A stretch of DNA of 52,292 nucleotides. Origin: Rhizobiaceae bacterium (GTDB lineage: Bacteria > Pseudomonadota > Alphaproteobacteria > Rhizobiales > Rhizobiaceae). The translations under genes were made by a program, and so were the position numbers. The number at the start of each line of letters is the position of its first letter. The first letter of the stretch is position 1. Location of the stretch: positions 1 to 52,292 of the forward strand of contig JAMLJD010000025.1 in NCBI GenBank assembly GCA_023953775.1. The letters run 5' to 3'. Under the pieces are notes generated by a model that was not told where the DNA came from, made no database searches, and saw only the letters and a program-made list of their open reading frames with translations. Positions 18,445 through 27,012 of the stretch are shown in pieces.

Positions 18445-18580
18445 GACGGTTTCCGAACGTCCGGGTGAAATGCGAGGATATGCGGAAGTCCAAAATAGAA
18501 AGTCAAGTTTTTGTTTGCCGGTTGCCTCGCTGTCGGTCAATTATGAAGGCAGAAAATGAACTTGTTCTGGCGGAAAACCC

Positions 18581-19123
18581 ATGGTGACCAGAAGGGCGGA
18601 TCACTCTAAAGAAATCGAGAAAGAAGAACATGAATTGGTATATAGGAAAGAATATATCGATCACCTGAAGAAGGTAAATGATGTTTTTTACGATCAGATA
18701 CGGATTGCTGATCAGAAAGCCGCCTATATTTTTACATTTATGCTTGCTTTTATGGTTTCTTCCGCTGAAGGCCGTGGCGTTTTTAAGTGGGTACGGTATC
18801 AGGAAGGCGACTGGCCGATAGTCTTTTGCTCGGCAATTCTTGCTGCCGCCGTTGTGGTCTCCTTGCTCTCGGCGATACTTGTCGTGTTGCCCCGGCACAA
18901 AAGCGAAGCGACGTCGCTCTATTGGGGCGCCTGGCCACGCAACAGGACGCCGTTCACCGATGCCGCCGAGCGGGGCGATCCAGACTATCTGTACCACCAA
19001 TATCTCGACAACGTCGACAATCTGGCGGCTATCAGCCGCGCCAAATACCGCTTTGTCGGCCTGTCGTTTCGAGGGCTGATGCTCGCTGTCACCGCTTATG
19101 TCGGCCTTCTTCTAGCAGGCTGA
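18581..19123 (+). CDS. Small membrane protein resembling the Pycsar effector family (PycTM, DUF5706)
   Basis: The 180-residue protein starts with a charged, helical segment (about 1-40) and then DQIRIADQKAAYIFTFMLAF, the hallmark of the DUF5706/Pycsar-effector domain (a D-x-KA before the first span). Spans lie at about 47-64, 78-104 and 163-180. In Pycsar anti-phage defence such proteins bind cyclic pyrimidine nucleotides and damage the membrane. The start codon ATG at 18581 has a GGCGGA site 8 bases upstream. The first 200 bases are strikingly AT-rich compared with neighbours, a sign of transfer. It is divergent from the FecR-barrel/CHASE2-cyclase operon, 136 bases apart. There is no adjacent dedicated PycC gene. 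Family assignment is by motif recall and should be confirmed by a profile search. Confidence 0.7.
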   Translation: MVTRRADHSKEIEKEEHELVYRKEYIDHLKKVNDVFYDQIRIADQKAAYIFTFMLAFMVSSAEGRGVFKWVRYQEGDWPIVFCSAILAAAVVVSLLSAILVVLPRHKSEATSLYWGAWPRNRTPFTDAAERGDPDYLYHQYLDNVDNLAAISRAKYRFVGLSFRGLMLAVTAYVGLLLAG

Positions 19124-19408
19124 GCGGCCGCGCCGGCCGCTGCTTGTCAAGTGGTAATTGGCGCATCTGCGCTGCTGGATCACCGCTCAAGGCGTCCATG
19201 GGAAAATGAGAAAAATGGGCATGCCGACCGCCACCACTCATATCGAACGCCGCCTTGCCGATGAAGGCGCCCGTGAAGGAACTGTGCTCGCCGCGGCCTC
19301 TTTCGTCGGAGATCAGGCTTCCCGGAACAGACAGTGTAAAAAAAACCTGAGTCGCGATTTTACAATCGAAGCCCCAAGTGATTGAAATATATCGGAAAAA
19401 ACAGGAAA

Positions 19409-19484
19409 TGGCACGCCCAACGGGACTCGAACCCGTGTTTCCGCCGTGAAAGGGCGGCGTCCTAGACCGCTAGACGATGGGCGC
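19409..19484 (-). tRNA. tRNA-Glu (anticodon UUC)
   Basis: On the minus strand the sequence begins GCGCCCATCGTCTAGCGG and ends in GTGCCA, so CCA is encoded. The anticodon arm CCGCC-CUUUCAC-GGCGG presents UUC for glutamate. The T arm has the standard GGUUCGAGUCC. The acceptor stem pairs over seven positions, with G1-U72 as a wobble pair. Its 3' end faces the PycTM-like gene and accessory region, a usual arrangement for island attachment, although no integrase is seen. A T-rich run follows at 19385-19408 on the transcribed strand. Confidence 0.97.
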
Positions 19485-19563
19485 GCAGGAACGAGGGGCC
19501 TTATAGAGAGCTTCGGCGCTGCGGGCAAGCGCAGAAGCGCCCGAAACCGGCTTGATTTTCAAG

Positions 19564-20751
19564 CTATTTCTTGCGCCGGCGGCAGCGCCAGTTCCAGTCG
19601 CGCTCCGGACCCACGTCGACATGCACCGATTCGGTGTGGCAGTAGGTGCCGACCCCGCCGCGGCCGGGCATCGAGCGGACATATTTGGCCAGTTCCCACT
19701 TGCTGACGCCGGAGATCTGGACGTCGGCGGCCGCGCAATACATGTGCAGGGAATTGCGGGCGCCGCGGGCTCTTTTGTTGCGGTCGGGGCTGCGGTAGCC
19801 CGACGTCACCACGATCTTCTTGCCGTAATGGCGCTCGATCGATTTCAGCACCCGCACCAGCGACGGCTTGAGGCAGGCCGTATCGACGCCCTCGTGCTGG
19901 ACCAGCAGGCCGTTGGGCGCGAGTCGGGCGAGGCCGCCGGCCGACGCGATGCGGAACGAGCCGTCATCCTCATTGACGTCAACGTCGCTGTCGTCGTCGC
20001 TGCCGGAACGCCGGCGTATCTCGAACAGCCCGTTGGCACGCACGCCCGGCAGCGCGTCGCCGGTCAGGCTGGCGCGGGAAGCGGAGCGGCGGGCAGGGTC
20101 CTCGCCATTCGCCGAGCGGCCGATCTTCGCGGTGGGGGTGGGCTGTGTTCCGACCGAGGCAAGCTGGACGAGCGGCTTGCGGCGCGGTTCGACGATGCGC
20201 GGAGGCGCGCTTGGCGCCGACTGCGAAAAGAACGACGAAAGGAAGCCGCGGCGCTTCTGCTGGACCACGGCCGGGGCGGCCGGCTGCGGTGGCGGCTCGA
20301 CCGGCGCGGCCATGGCAACGGCCACCTGTCCTTCCCGGACGGCCGGCGTCGGAGCGGGAACGACCGCATCCTCGGCGAGGTCCGGCGCCCGTTGCGCGAA
20401 GGCGCCGTCGTCGAGCGGCTGTGGTGCCGAAGGTGCTTCAGGGAATGTCGATGCGAGTGCCGCGCGCTGCGCGTCGAGCGTATTGTCCGGCATCTGCGGT
20501 TGCATCGCCGGAGGTGCCGAGGGGTTTGCCGCCGGCACATAGGCCACGACCTCGGGCAGTGCGGGACCCGTCTCGTCGAGGCCGGCATAGGCCGTCTCGG
20601 CGTCCGTGTCCTCGGTGGTCGGCTGCTGGCTGTCCGCCGTCGCGTTGGGAACCGCCAGCGGCGTCAATCCGAACTGCGTGATGGGGTCCGACGTCGATGT
20701 GCAGGAGGTCAGAAATACGGAAAAGAGCGCCGCCGAAACGCAGCGCAACAT
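19564..20751 (-). CDS. D-Ala-D-Ala carboxypeptidase-like lipoprotein (peptidase M15_3/YcbK type)
   Basis: The 395-residue protein starts at the ATG at 20751, giving a lipoprotein signal with the lipobox LTSC and modified Cys17. Residues about 20-290 are a low-complexity linker rich in Pro, Ala and Asp/Glu. The C-terminal 110 residues are a zinc peptidase domain: SGYRSPDRN (317-325), His336 and Asp343 in LHMYCAAADV, and His377 in ESVHVDV. That is the metal and active-site set of M15 D,D- or L,D-peptidases acting on peptidoglycan. It is probably tethered to an envelope membrane and reaches into the wall. It stands alone between tRNA-Glu and phaC, in the same orientation as both. Confidence 0.85.
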   Translation of the reverse strand: MLRCVSAALFSVFLTSCTSTSDPITQFGLTPLAVPNATADSQQPTTEDTDAETAYAGLDETGPALPEVVAYVPAANPSAPPAMQPQMPDNTLDAQRAALASTFPEAPSAPQPLDDGAFAQRAPDLAEDAVVPAPTPAVREGQVAVAMAAPVEPPPQPAAPAVVQQKRRGFLSSFFSQSAPSAPPRIVEPRRKPLVQLASVGTQPTPTAKIGRSANGEDPARRSASRASLTGDALPGVRANGLFEIRRRSGSDDDSDVDVNEDDGSFRIASAGGLARLAPNGLLVQHEGVDTACLKPSLVRVLKSIERHYGKKIVVTSGYRSPDRNKRARGARNSLHMYCAAADVQISGVSKWELAKYVRSMPGRGGVGTYCHTESVHVDVGPERDWNWRCRRRKK

Positions 20752-21070
20752 GGTCCGGTCTTGCCTCGGCTGCAATCCTGGCAACCCGTTCCCCTTCACT
20801 TGCACGCTCACGGCCAGCGCCGTGCTGCTGCCACTCGACCGCCGCGCATCCGCCCCGGACACATTGCGGCTGTCTCTACGTCCGTCCTGGCGTCGAAAAC
20901 GATCCGATCGCCTTGCCCGGAGGTCCCGCCTCGTCGCCCGCTATGGCAGTCGAACCGGGCCAATGGCCTACCGAATCTGCGACGTTCGAGCAACAGTATC
21001 CGGCTATGTGCGAAATGGGGCGACAAAATGGTCGCCTGTTGCAATTCCGCCATCCTCTCGCCGGGATTGG
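20752..21070. other. Intergenic stretch between phaC and the M15 lipoprotein gene
   Basis: I see no gene in these 319 bases. A weak hairpin, GGCGAC-AAAATG-GTCGCC, at about 21020-21037 lies just after the phaC stop on its strand, but no T run follows, so it is a doubtful terminator. The promoter of the M15 lipoprotein gene presumably lies in the part nearest 20752; no clear boxes can be named. Confidence 0.4.
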
Positions 21071-22900
21071 TCAGACGCGGACGGTCACGTAGGTGCCGGG
21101 GGCTTCGCCGAGAGGCTTGCCGTTCGCTCCCGGCTTCCGGGCGGCGACCTTCTGCTTGTTGTGCTTTTCGATCCATTTGTGCCAGTGCGGCCACCAGGAA
21201 CCGGGGTTTTCGGTGGCGGAAGCGACCCAGTCGTCGAATTCCCCGTCCGGCTTGCCCCCCGTCCAGTGCTGGTACTTGCCCATGCTCGGCGGGTTGACGA
21301 CACCGGCGATATGACCTGAGCCCGCCATGACGAACTCGACGTCGCCGCCGAAGTAGCGGCTTCCCAGGAAAGCCGATCGGGCCGGCGCGATATGGTCCTC
21401 GCGCGACGCGAGATTGTAGATCGGTATGGTGACGTCAGACAGCGACAGCGTCCTGCCGGCGAGGTTCATCTTGCCTTGCGAGAGATTGTTCTCGAGATAG
21501 CAATTGCGCAGGTAGTAGGAGTGGTTCGCCGCCGGCATCCGGGTCGAATCCGAGTTCCAGTAGAGCAGGTCGAAGGGCAGCGGCGCCTTGCCGCGCATGT
21601 AGTTGTTAACGACATACGGCCATATCAGGTCGCCCGACCGCAGCATGTTGAACGCGGTCGCCATGCGGTTGCCTTCGAGATAACCCTTGCCTTCCATCGA
21701 CTTCTCGAGTGCGGCCACCTGTTCCTCGTCGACGAAGACCTTCAAGTCTCCCGCATAGGTGAAGTCGACCTGCGTGGTGAAGAAGGTGGCGGTCTTGATC
21801 CGGTCCTCGCCTTCCTGCGCGAACAGGGCGAGGGCTGCCGCCAGCAGGGTTCCGCCGACGCAATATCCGATCGCGTTGACCTCGCGTTCGCCGGTCGCTT
21901 CCTCGATCGTGTCCAGCCCGAGCTGTATCCCGTCGCGGATATACTCCTCCCATCCCATGCGGCCGTGCCGTTCGTCGGGATTGACCCACGAGATGACGAA
22001 TACGGTGTGCCCCGCCTCGACCGCCCATTTGATGAATGATTTCTGCGGGTTGAGGTCAAGAATGTAGAACTTGTTGATCCATGGCGGGCAGATCAGGAGC
22101 GGGCGCTTCAGCACCTTCTCGGTCGCCGGCTCGTACTGGATGATCTCCGCCACGGCGCTGCGCGCGACGACCTTGCCAGGCGTCACGGCTATGTTCTCGC
22201 CGATCTTGAAGCGCGAGTAGTCGGCCTGCCGCAGCCTCAGGTCTCCCTTTCCGGCCTCGATGTCCTCGGCCAGCATGTGCATGCCGCGCACCAGGTTCTC
22301 GCCGTTGCTGGCGACCGTTTCGCGGAACAGCTCGGGATTGGTGAGGATGAAGTTCGACGGCGAGATCGCGTTGCTGAGCTGCTTGACGTAGAAGCGCGCC
22401 TTGTGCTTCGTACGTTCGTCAATCCCGTCGGCCTGTTCGACCAGATCGCCTGCCCAGCGAGCGGTGACGAGATAGGCCTGCTTGAGAAAGTCGAAGAAGG
22501 CGTTGCGGCCCCATTCGGGGTCCTGAAAGCGCTTGTCGGTCTTGTCCGGCGCGACGGCGTCGCCGACCTCGGGATTGCTCATCCGGGTCACGGCATTGCC
22601 CCAGATCGTCATGTAGCCGGAAAAGAGCCGCGTCTGCGCCTCGACGGCGCGCGACGGATCCGAGAGCCAGTACTCGCTGAGCTTGGAGAAGGTCTTGACC
22701 ATGTCGGTCACCGGCTCGGAGAGCGTGTCGCGCACTTCGCCGCGTTCCCGCGGTGCAGCCCATGCGGCCGCGGCCTTGCCGGCTTCCTCGATCATCCGCG
22801 CGAGATTGAGCGCGAACTTCTCGGGATCCCTGACAATATACTGTTCCACCGATGACGGCTCGACATGATCCGTACCGTTTCCGTCGATTCGGTCACTCAT
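21071..22900 (-). CDS. phaC: Class I poly(3-hydroxyalkanoate) synthase
   Basis: The 609-residue product matches class I PHA synthases in length and motifs. The nucleophile is Cys347 in the lipase-like box GYCVGGT. Asp502 in ASREDHIAP and His530 in GSGHIAGVVNPP complete the triad, and LICPPWINKFYILDL near 269-283 is another conserved block. It polymerises hydroxyacyl-CoA into storage granules in the cytoplasm. The start has a GGAGGAG site upstream. No phaA, phaB or phasin gene is in the window, as is common in rhizobia where phaC stands apart. The divergent neighbour is a small lipoprotein gene 96 bases away. Confidence 0.97.
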   Translation of the reverse strand: MSDRIDGNGTDHVEPSSVEQYIVRDPEKFALNLARMIEEAGKAAAAWAAPRERGEVRDTLSEPVTDMVKTFSKLSEYWLSDPSRAVEAQTRLFSGYMTIWGNAVTRMSNPEVGDAVAPDKTDKRFQDPEWGRNAFFDFLKQAYLVTARWAGDLVEQADGIDERTKHKARFYVKQLSNAISPSNFILTNPELFRETVASNGENLVRGMHMLAEDIEAGKGDLRLRQADYSRFKIGENIAVTPGKVVARSAVAEIIQYEPATEKVLKRPLLICPPWINKFYILDLNPQKSFIKWAVEAGHTVFVISWVNPDERHGRMGWEEYIRDGIQLGLDTIEEATGEREVNAIGYCVGGTLLAAALALFAQEGEDRIKTATFFTTQVDFTYAGDLKVFVDEEQVAALEKSMEGKGYLEGNRMATAFNMLRSGDLIWPYVVNNYMRGKAPLPFDLLYWNSDSTRMPAANHSYYLRNCYLENNLSQGKMNLAGRTLSLSDVTIPIYNLASREDHIAPARSAFLGSRYFGGDVEFVMAGSGHIAGVVNPPSMGKYQHWTGGKPDGEFDDWVASATENPGSWWPHWHKWIEKHNKQKVAARKPGANGKPLGEAPGTYVTVRV

Positions 22901-22930
22901 GACGCCTCACGCTCCTCCCGATGCTTTTTC

Positions 22931-22959
22931 TTGACATAATATCATGTGATGCGGCTAAC
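22931..22959 (+). promoter_or_regulatory. Candidate promoter for the small lipoprotein gene
   Basis: A perfect TTGACA (22931-22936) is followed after 17 bases by GCTAAC (22954-22959), a partial -10 match. This would start transcription about 30 bases before the lipoprotein ATG at 22997. The -35 box is good but the -10 box is weak. Confidence 0.35.
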
Positions 22960-22996
22960 CGTCTAACGACGATAGACGCTCTCGCGGGACAAATTG

Positions 22997-23452
22997 ATGA
23001 CGATTGCGGCCATATATGCTGGCTTTCGGGCGGTTCGACAGACCCCGTGGGCGATTTCCGTGATCGTCGCCGGCATGGCGCTGGCGTCGTGCACGACGGC
23101 GTCGATAGACGATGCGTTCCCGGAGGCTCCGCAGCAACAGGCGGTCACGCCCGCAGCCGAACCGGTATCCGACGAGCAGGCCGCCATACAGCCTGCCGAG
23201 GGCGTTCTCGCCCCGGCTGCGCCGGCGCCGGCCACCGATGGCGACTACCCCAATCTCAACATTCCGGCCGAACGGGCGACGGAGCAGCGCAGCCCCGCCG
23301 ACAGCCGCGCGCGCTTGTCCGAACTCAAGGCCGTCCAGCGGCAGCGCGAGAAGGAAGAGGCATCCAACAAGGTTGTCTCCGAAGAAAAACGCCTGCGCAA
23401 GCTGTCGCGCACCCGGCCGAAGGAAGTCCTGCGCGAGATCGAGGGCGAATAG
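22997..23452 (+). CDS. Small conserved lipoprotein of unknown function
   Basis: The 151-residue protein has a lipoprotein signal: a hydrophobic stretch ending in MALASC, with the cysteine near residue 32. The middle is rich in Pro, Ala and Glu. The C-terminal third is highly charged and probably helical, with many Arg, Lys and Glu (near residues 100-150). No enzymatic motif is visible. The ATG at 22997 is preferred over an adjacent TTG. It is divergent from phaC and lies 70 bases upstream of the aminotransferase. The function is unknown; an envelope protein with a linker and a coiled segment is all that can be said. Confidence 0.8.
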   Translation: MTIAAIYAGFRAVRQTPWAISVIVAGMALASCTTASIDDAFPEAPQQQAVTPAAEPVSDEQAAIQPAEGVLAPAAPAPATDGDYPNLNIPAERATEQRSPADSRARLSELKAVQRQREKEEASNKVVSEEKRLRKLSRTRPKEVLREIEGE

Positions 23453-23522
23453 GCGTATCGACCCGTCCGGCAATTGGGTGTATATCGCGCGCGTCCGATC
23501 CCCGCCCCATACTGGAACCGCA

Positions 23523-24740
23523 ATGGAAGAGTTTCACAAGGTCCGCCGGCTGCCGCCTTACGTCTTCGAACAGGTCAATCGCCTGAAGGCGAGTGCCCGG
23601 GCGCGGGGCGCCGACATCATCGATCTGGGCATGGGCAATCCGGACCTGCCGACCCCGAAGACCATCGTCGACAAGCTGTGCGACGTGGTGCGCGATCCGC
23701 GCACCCACCGTTATTCCTCCTCGCGCGGCATCCCCGGGCTTCGCCGCGCCCAGGCCGCATACTATGCGCGCCGCTTCGGCGTGAAGCTCGATCCGGAGAC
23801 CCAGGTCGTCGCCACGCTCGGCTCGAAGGAGGGCTTCGCCAACATGGCGCAGGCCATCACCGCGCCGGGCGACGTCGTGCTGTGCCCGAACCCGACCTAT
23901 CCGATCCACGCCTTCGGCTTCATCATGTCGGGCGGCGTGATTCGATCGATGCAGGTCGAGCCAGACAACGGCTTCATTCCGGCCCTGGAGCGCGCGGTAC
24001 GCCATTCGATTCCGAAGCCGCTGGCGCTGATCATCAACTACCCGTCCAATCCGACGGCGCATGTAGCCTCGCTCGATTTCTACAAGGACGTGGTCGCCTT
24101 CGCGCGCAAGAACGACATCATCCTCCTGTCGGATCTCGCCTATGCCGAGATCTATTTCGACGGCAATCCGCCTCCGTCCGTACTCGAGGTTCCCGGCGCC
24201 ATCGACGTGACGGTCGAGTTCACCTCGATGTCGAAGACGTTTTCCATGCCCGGCTGGCGCATGGGCTTCGCCGTCGGCAACGAGCGCCTCATCGCCGCGC
24301 TGGCGCGGGTGAAATCCTATCTCGACTACGGCGCCTTCACCCCGATCCAGGTGGCCGCGAGCGCCGCGCTCAACTCGGACGGCGCCGAGATCGAGGAGGT
24401 CCGCAACGTCTACAAGCGCCGCCGCGACGTTCTCGTAGACGCCTTCGGACGCGCCGGCTGGGACGTTCCGCCGCCGGCCGCCACCATGTTTGCCTGGGCG
24501 CCGATCCCCGAGCCGTTCCGGCAGATGGGCTCGCTCGAATTTTCCAAGCTGCTTGTCGAGAAGGCCGACGTCGCGGTTGCGCCCGGCATCGGCTTCGGAG
24601 AGCACGGTGACGACTTCGTGCGCATCGCGCTGGTCGAGAACGAGCACCGCATCCGGCAGGCCGCGCGCAATCTCAAGCGCTTCCTGGCTCCCGCCCTGGA
24701 CAAGCCGGACAACATCATACCGCTCAGCGCCCGGCGCTGA
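23523..24740 (+). CDS. Class I/II aminotransferase, AlaC / LL-DAP aminotransferase-like
   Basis: The 405-residue PLP enzyme has the internal aldimine Lys238 in SMSKTFSMPGWRMGF, Asn172 in the NYPSNPT block and the phosphate-binding serines before the lysine. It best fits the AlaC (glutamate-pyruvate transaminase) group, which is often labelled LL-diaminopimelate aminotransferase in rhizobia. It sits 41 bases upstream of homoserine dehydrogenase, an arrangement I know from rhizobial genomes, so it may supply or drain alanine or aspartate-family amino acids. The ATG at 23523 starts a typical MEEFHKVRRLPPYVF opening. Whether it transaminates pyruvate or tetrahydrodipicolinate cannot be decided by eye. 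Confidence 0.9.
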   Translation: MEEFHKVRRLPPYVFEQVNRLKASARARGADIIDLGMGNPDLPTPKTIVDKLCDVVRDPRTHRYSSSRGIPGLRRAQAAYYARRFGVKLDPETQVVATLGSKEGFANMAQAITAPGDVVLCPNPTYPIHAFGFIMSGGVIRSMQVEPDNGFIPALERAVRHSIPKPLALIINYPSNPTAHVASLDFYKDVVAFARKNDIILLSDLAYAEIYFDGNPPPSVLEVPGAIDVTVEFTSMSKTFSMPGWRMGFAVGNERLIAALARVKSYLDYGAFTPIQVAASAALNSDGAEIEEVRNVYKRRRDVLVDAFGRAGWDVPPPAATMFAWAPIPEPFRQMGSLEFSKLLVEKADVAVAPGIGFGEHGDDFVRIALVENEHRIRQAARNLKRFLAPALDKPDNIIPLSARR

Positions 24741-24781
24741 GCCGTCATCCGACCATCAAACTATTGGGGAATGCCGGGAAC

Positions 24782-26095
24782 ATGGCCGAAGCATTGCGTG
24801 TGGGAATTGCCGGCCTGGGTACGGTCGGCGCGTCGGTGGTCCGCGTGTTGTCGCACAAGGGCGCCGAACTCACGCGTCAGTGCGGCCGCGAGATCACCGT
24901 CACCGCCGTTTCCGCGCGTGACCGTGGAAAGGACCGCGGCATCGACCTTGGCGGCGCCGAATGGTTCGACGATCCCGTCGAGATGGCGAAGAAGGCCGGT
25001 ATCGACGTCTTCGTCGAGTTGATCGGCGGCGAGGAAGGGGCGGCGAGGGCCGGCGTGCGCGCCGCGCTCGATGCCGGACGCCACGTCGTGACGGCCAACA
25101 AGGCGCTGCTGTCGCGCCACGGCGTCGCGCTGGCCGAAGTCGCCGAGAAGAAGGGCGTGCTGCTCAACTACGAGGCCGCCGTGGCCGGCGGCATCCCGGT
25201 CATCAAGACGATGCGCGAGGCGCTGGCCGGCAATTCGGTGTCGCGCGTGTTCGGCATCCTCAACGGCACCTGCAACTACATCCTGACGCGGATGGAGGCC
25301 GAGGGCCTGTCCTTCGAGGCGTGCCTCAAGGAAGCGCAGCGGTTGGGCTATGCCGAGGCCGACCCGACCTTCGACATCGAGGGCCAGGACACCGCGCACA
25401 AGCTCTCATTGCTCACCAGCCTGGCATTCGGCTGCCGCATCTCCGTCGACAACATCTACCTCGAGGGCATCAGCAACATCACCCAGGCCGACATCCGGGC
25501 GGCCGGCGAACTCGGCTACCGCATCAAGCTGCTCGGCGTCGCCCAGCAGACGGAGAGCGGCATCGAGCAGCGCGTCCACCCGACCATGGTGCCGACGGCC
25601 TCGGTGATCGCCCAGGTGCACGGCGTCACCAACGCGGTTGCGATCGAGACCGACATCCTCGGCGAATTGCTGCTGTCGGGGCCGGGCGCCGGCGGCGACG
25701 CGACCGCCTCGGCCGTCATCGGCGACATTGCCGACATCGCCAAGTCGCAACCCGGTTTCCAGCACGGACCGGTCTTCGGCTGGCCGGCGCGCGAACTGAA
25801 GCCGTACAAGACCGCGCGCATGCGCACTCATGAGGGCGGCTACTTCATCCGCCTGACGGTGCATGATCGCACCGGCGTCTTCGCGGCGATCGCCAAGCGC
25901 ATGGCCGACAACGACATCTCACTGGAATCGATCGTGCAGCATGCCGAGGGCGAAGTCGGCGACGACCGCAAGACGGTCATCCTCGTCACCCACGAGACCA
26001 CCGAAGCGGCCGTGCGCAAGGCGGTGGACGGCATGACCAAGGACGGGCACATGGTCGACAAGCCGCAGGTCATCCGCATCGAGCGCGCCGCCTGA
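24782..26095 (+). CDS. hom: Homoserine dehydrogenase
   Basis: The 437-residue enzyme reduces aspartate semialdehyde to homoserine for threonine and methionine synthesis. It opens with the NAD(P)-binding loop GIAGLGTVG (near 8-16). It keeps ANKALLSRHG and the catalytic-core segment AAVAGGIPVIKTMREALAGN, and ends in an ACT domain (about 350-437), the usual site of threonine feedback. The ATG at 24782 is chosen because it sits directly before the Rossmann strand and has GGGGAA upstream; a TTG six codons earlier is less likely. It is probably co-transcribed with the upstream aminotransferase. Confidence 0.96.
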   Translation: MAEALRVGIAGLGTVGASVVRVLSHKGAELTRQCGREITVTAVSARDRGKDRGIDLGGAEWFDDPVEMAKKAGIDVFVELIGGEEGAARAGVRAALDAGRHVVTANKALLSRHGVALAEVAEKKGVLLNYEAAVAGGIPVIKTMREALAGNSVSRVFGILNGTCNYILTRMEAEGLSFEACLKEAQRLGYAEADPTFDIEGQDTAHKLSLLTSLAFGCRISVDNIYLEGISNITQADIRAAGELGYRIKLLGVAQQTESGIEQRVHPTMVPTASVIAQVHGVTNAVAIETDILGELLLSGPGAGGDATASAVIGDIADIAKSQPGFQHGPVFGWPARELKPYKTARMRTHEGGYFIRLTVHDRTGVFAAIAKRMADNDISLESIVQHAEGEVGDDRKTVILVTHETTEAAVRKAVDGMTKDGHMVDKPQVIRIERAA

Positions 26096-26120
26096 GGCTT
26101 CACTCCGACAGAATATGTTC

Positions 26121-26909
26121 TCAGGCCAGCCCGGCCTTGCGGACGTCGGCCAGCTTGGAGCGGCTGACCGGCAGCTCGGCGCCGTTGACGAGCCGTAGCG
26201 TCAGGCGCGCCCCGTCGCGTACGCTGCCGGCCACCGCGTCGCGCGCGACCCAGTGCGAGCGGTGCACCTGCATGCCTTCGGTTCCCGCGGTCTCGCCGAT
26301 CGCATCCGCCAGCCGCATCAGGACGAGATGCGAGCCCTTGTCGGTGACGACCTCGACATAATGGTCCTGCATCGACAGGTAGAGCAGGCGTCCGCGCTGC
26401 GCGGCCGGTAGCCGGTCGAGCAGCGCGGGCCGTTGCGGCGCCGGTTCCGCGGGCATCGCCGGCCCGCGCTCCTGCTGCGCGACAAGCGATCCCGACGCAT
26501 AGGAGATCACGCCGGCCACCGTCGCCGTCATGATCGTGACGTAGCCGAGCAGCGGCAGATAGGCGATGCCGGCGGCGGACGGCAGGATCCACAGGTTCAT
26601 CAGCCACACCAGGCCGGCCACGAACGGTCCGGCCACGGCACCGAGCAGAATGGTCACTGCGGTGCCGGGTCGTTCGCGGAACAGCACGGTCTTGAGCACA
26701 CCGACGATCAGGTCGGCCGTGAAATAGGTGACGATGACGACCAGCAGCCAGTAGGCAAGCCGCGGCGGCAGCGCCAGCGCCTCGTAGGTGCCGAACGGTC
26801 CGGCGACGCCGAGCACGATGCCGACCGCCACCAGCGCGGCCCAGTAGAGCGGCGAGCGGGTGACCGCCAGCAATTCGCGCATCGTGAACTGCAGTCGCTG
26901 TCCCTTCAC
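26121..26909 (-). CDS. Membrane-bound LytTR-family transcriptional regulator
   Basis: The 262-residue protein has four hydrophobic spans in its first 150 residues and then a C-terminal LytTR DNA-binding domain (about 165-262), containing YLSMQDHYVEVVTDKG and VHRSHWVARDAV. Membrane-anchored LytTR proteins are regulators without a phosphorylated receiver domain; the signal may be sensed in the membrane. I chose the GTG at 26909 because GGAAGG lies six bases before it. An ATG at 26882 has no ribosome site, and a longer ATG start at 27050 would overlap the divergent gene. The divergent neighbour, a small DUF2306 membrane protein, may be its target or partner. Confidence 0.82.
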   Translation of the reverse strand: MKGQRLQFTMRELLAVTRSPLYWAALVAVGIVLGVAGPFGTYEALALPPRLAYWLLVVIVTYFTADLIVGVLKTVLFRERPGTAVTILLGAVAGPFVAGLVWLMNLWILPSAAGIAYLPLLGYVTIMTATVAGVISYASGSLVAQQERGPAMPAEPAPQRPALLDRLPAAQRGRLLYLSMQDHYVEVVTDKGSHLVLMRLADAIGETAGTEGMQVHRSHWVARDAVAGSVRDGARLTLRLVNGAELPVSRSKLADVRKAGLA

Positions 26910-27012
26910 GAATGCCTTCCGTCGGTTTGCGAATTCCACGTTGAGAAACAGCACCGGGCCCGACAGGTCAAGACGCACCCCGCAAGCGGACACGACAGCG
27001 AAAGGACCGTCG

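Noticed and set aside
19158..19385. 75-codon plus-strand frame between the PycTM-like gene and tRNA-Glu
   Set aside because: No ribosome site, no hydrophobic or domain pattern, ends in the AT-rich tRNA flank.
23325..24647. Open frame of 440 codons opposite the aminotransferase gene
   Set aside because: Shadow of a strongly supported PLP enzyme; no ribosome site or family.
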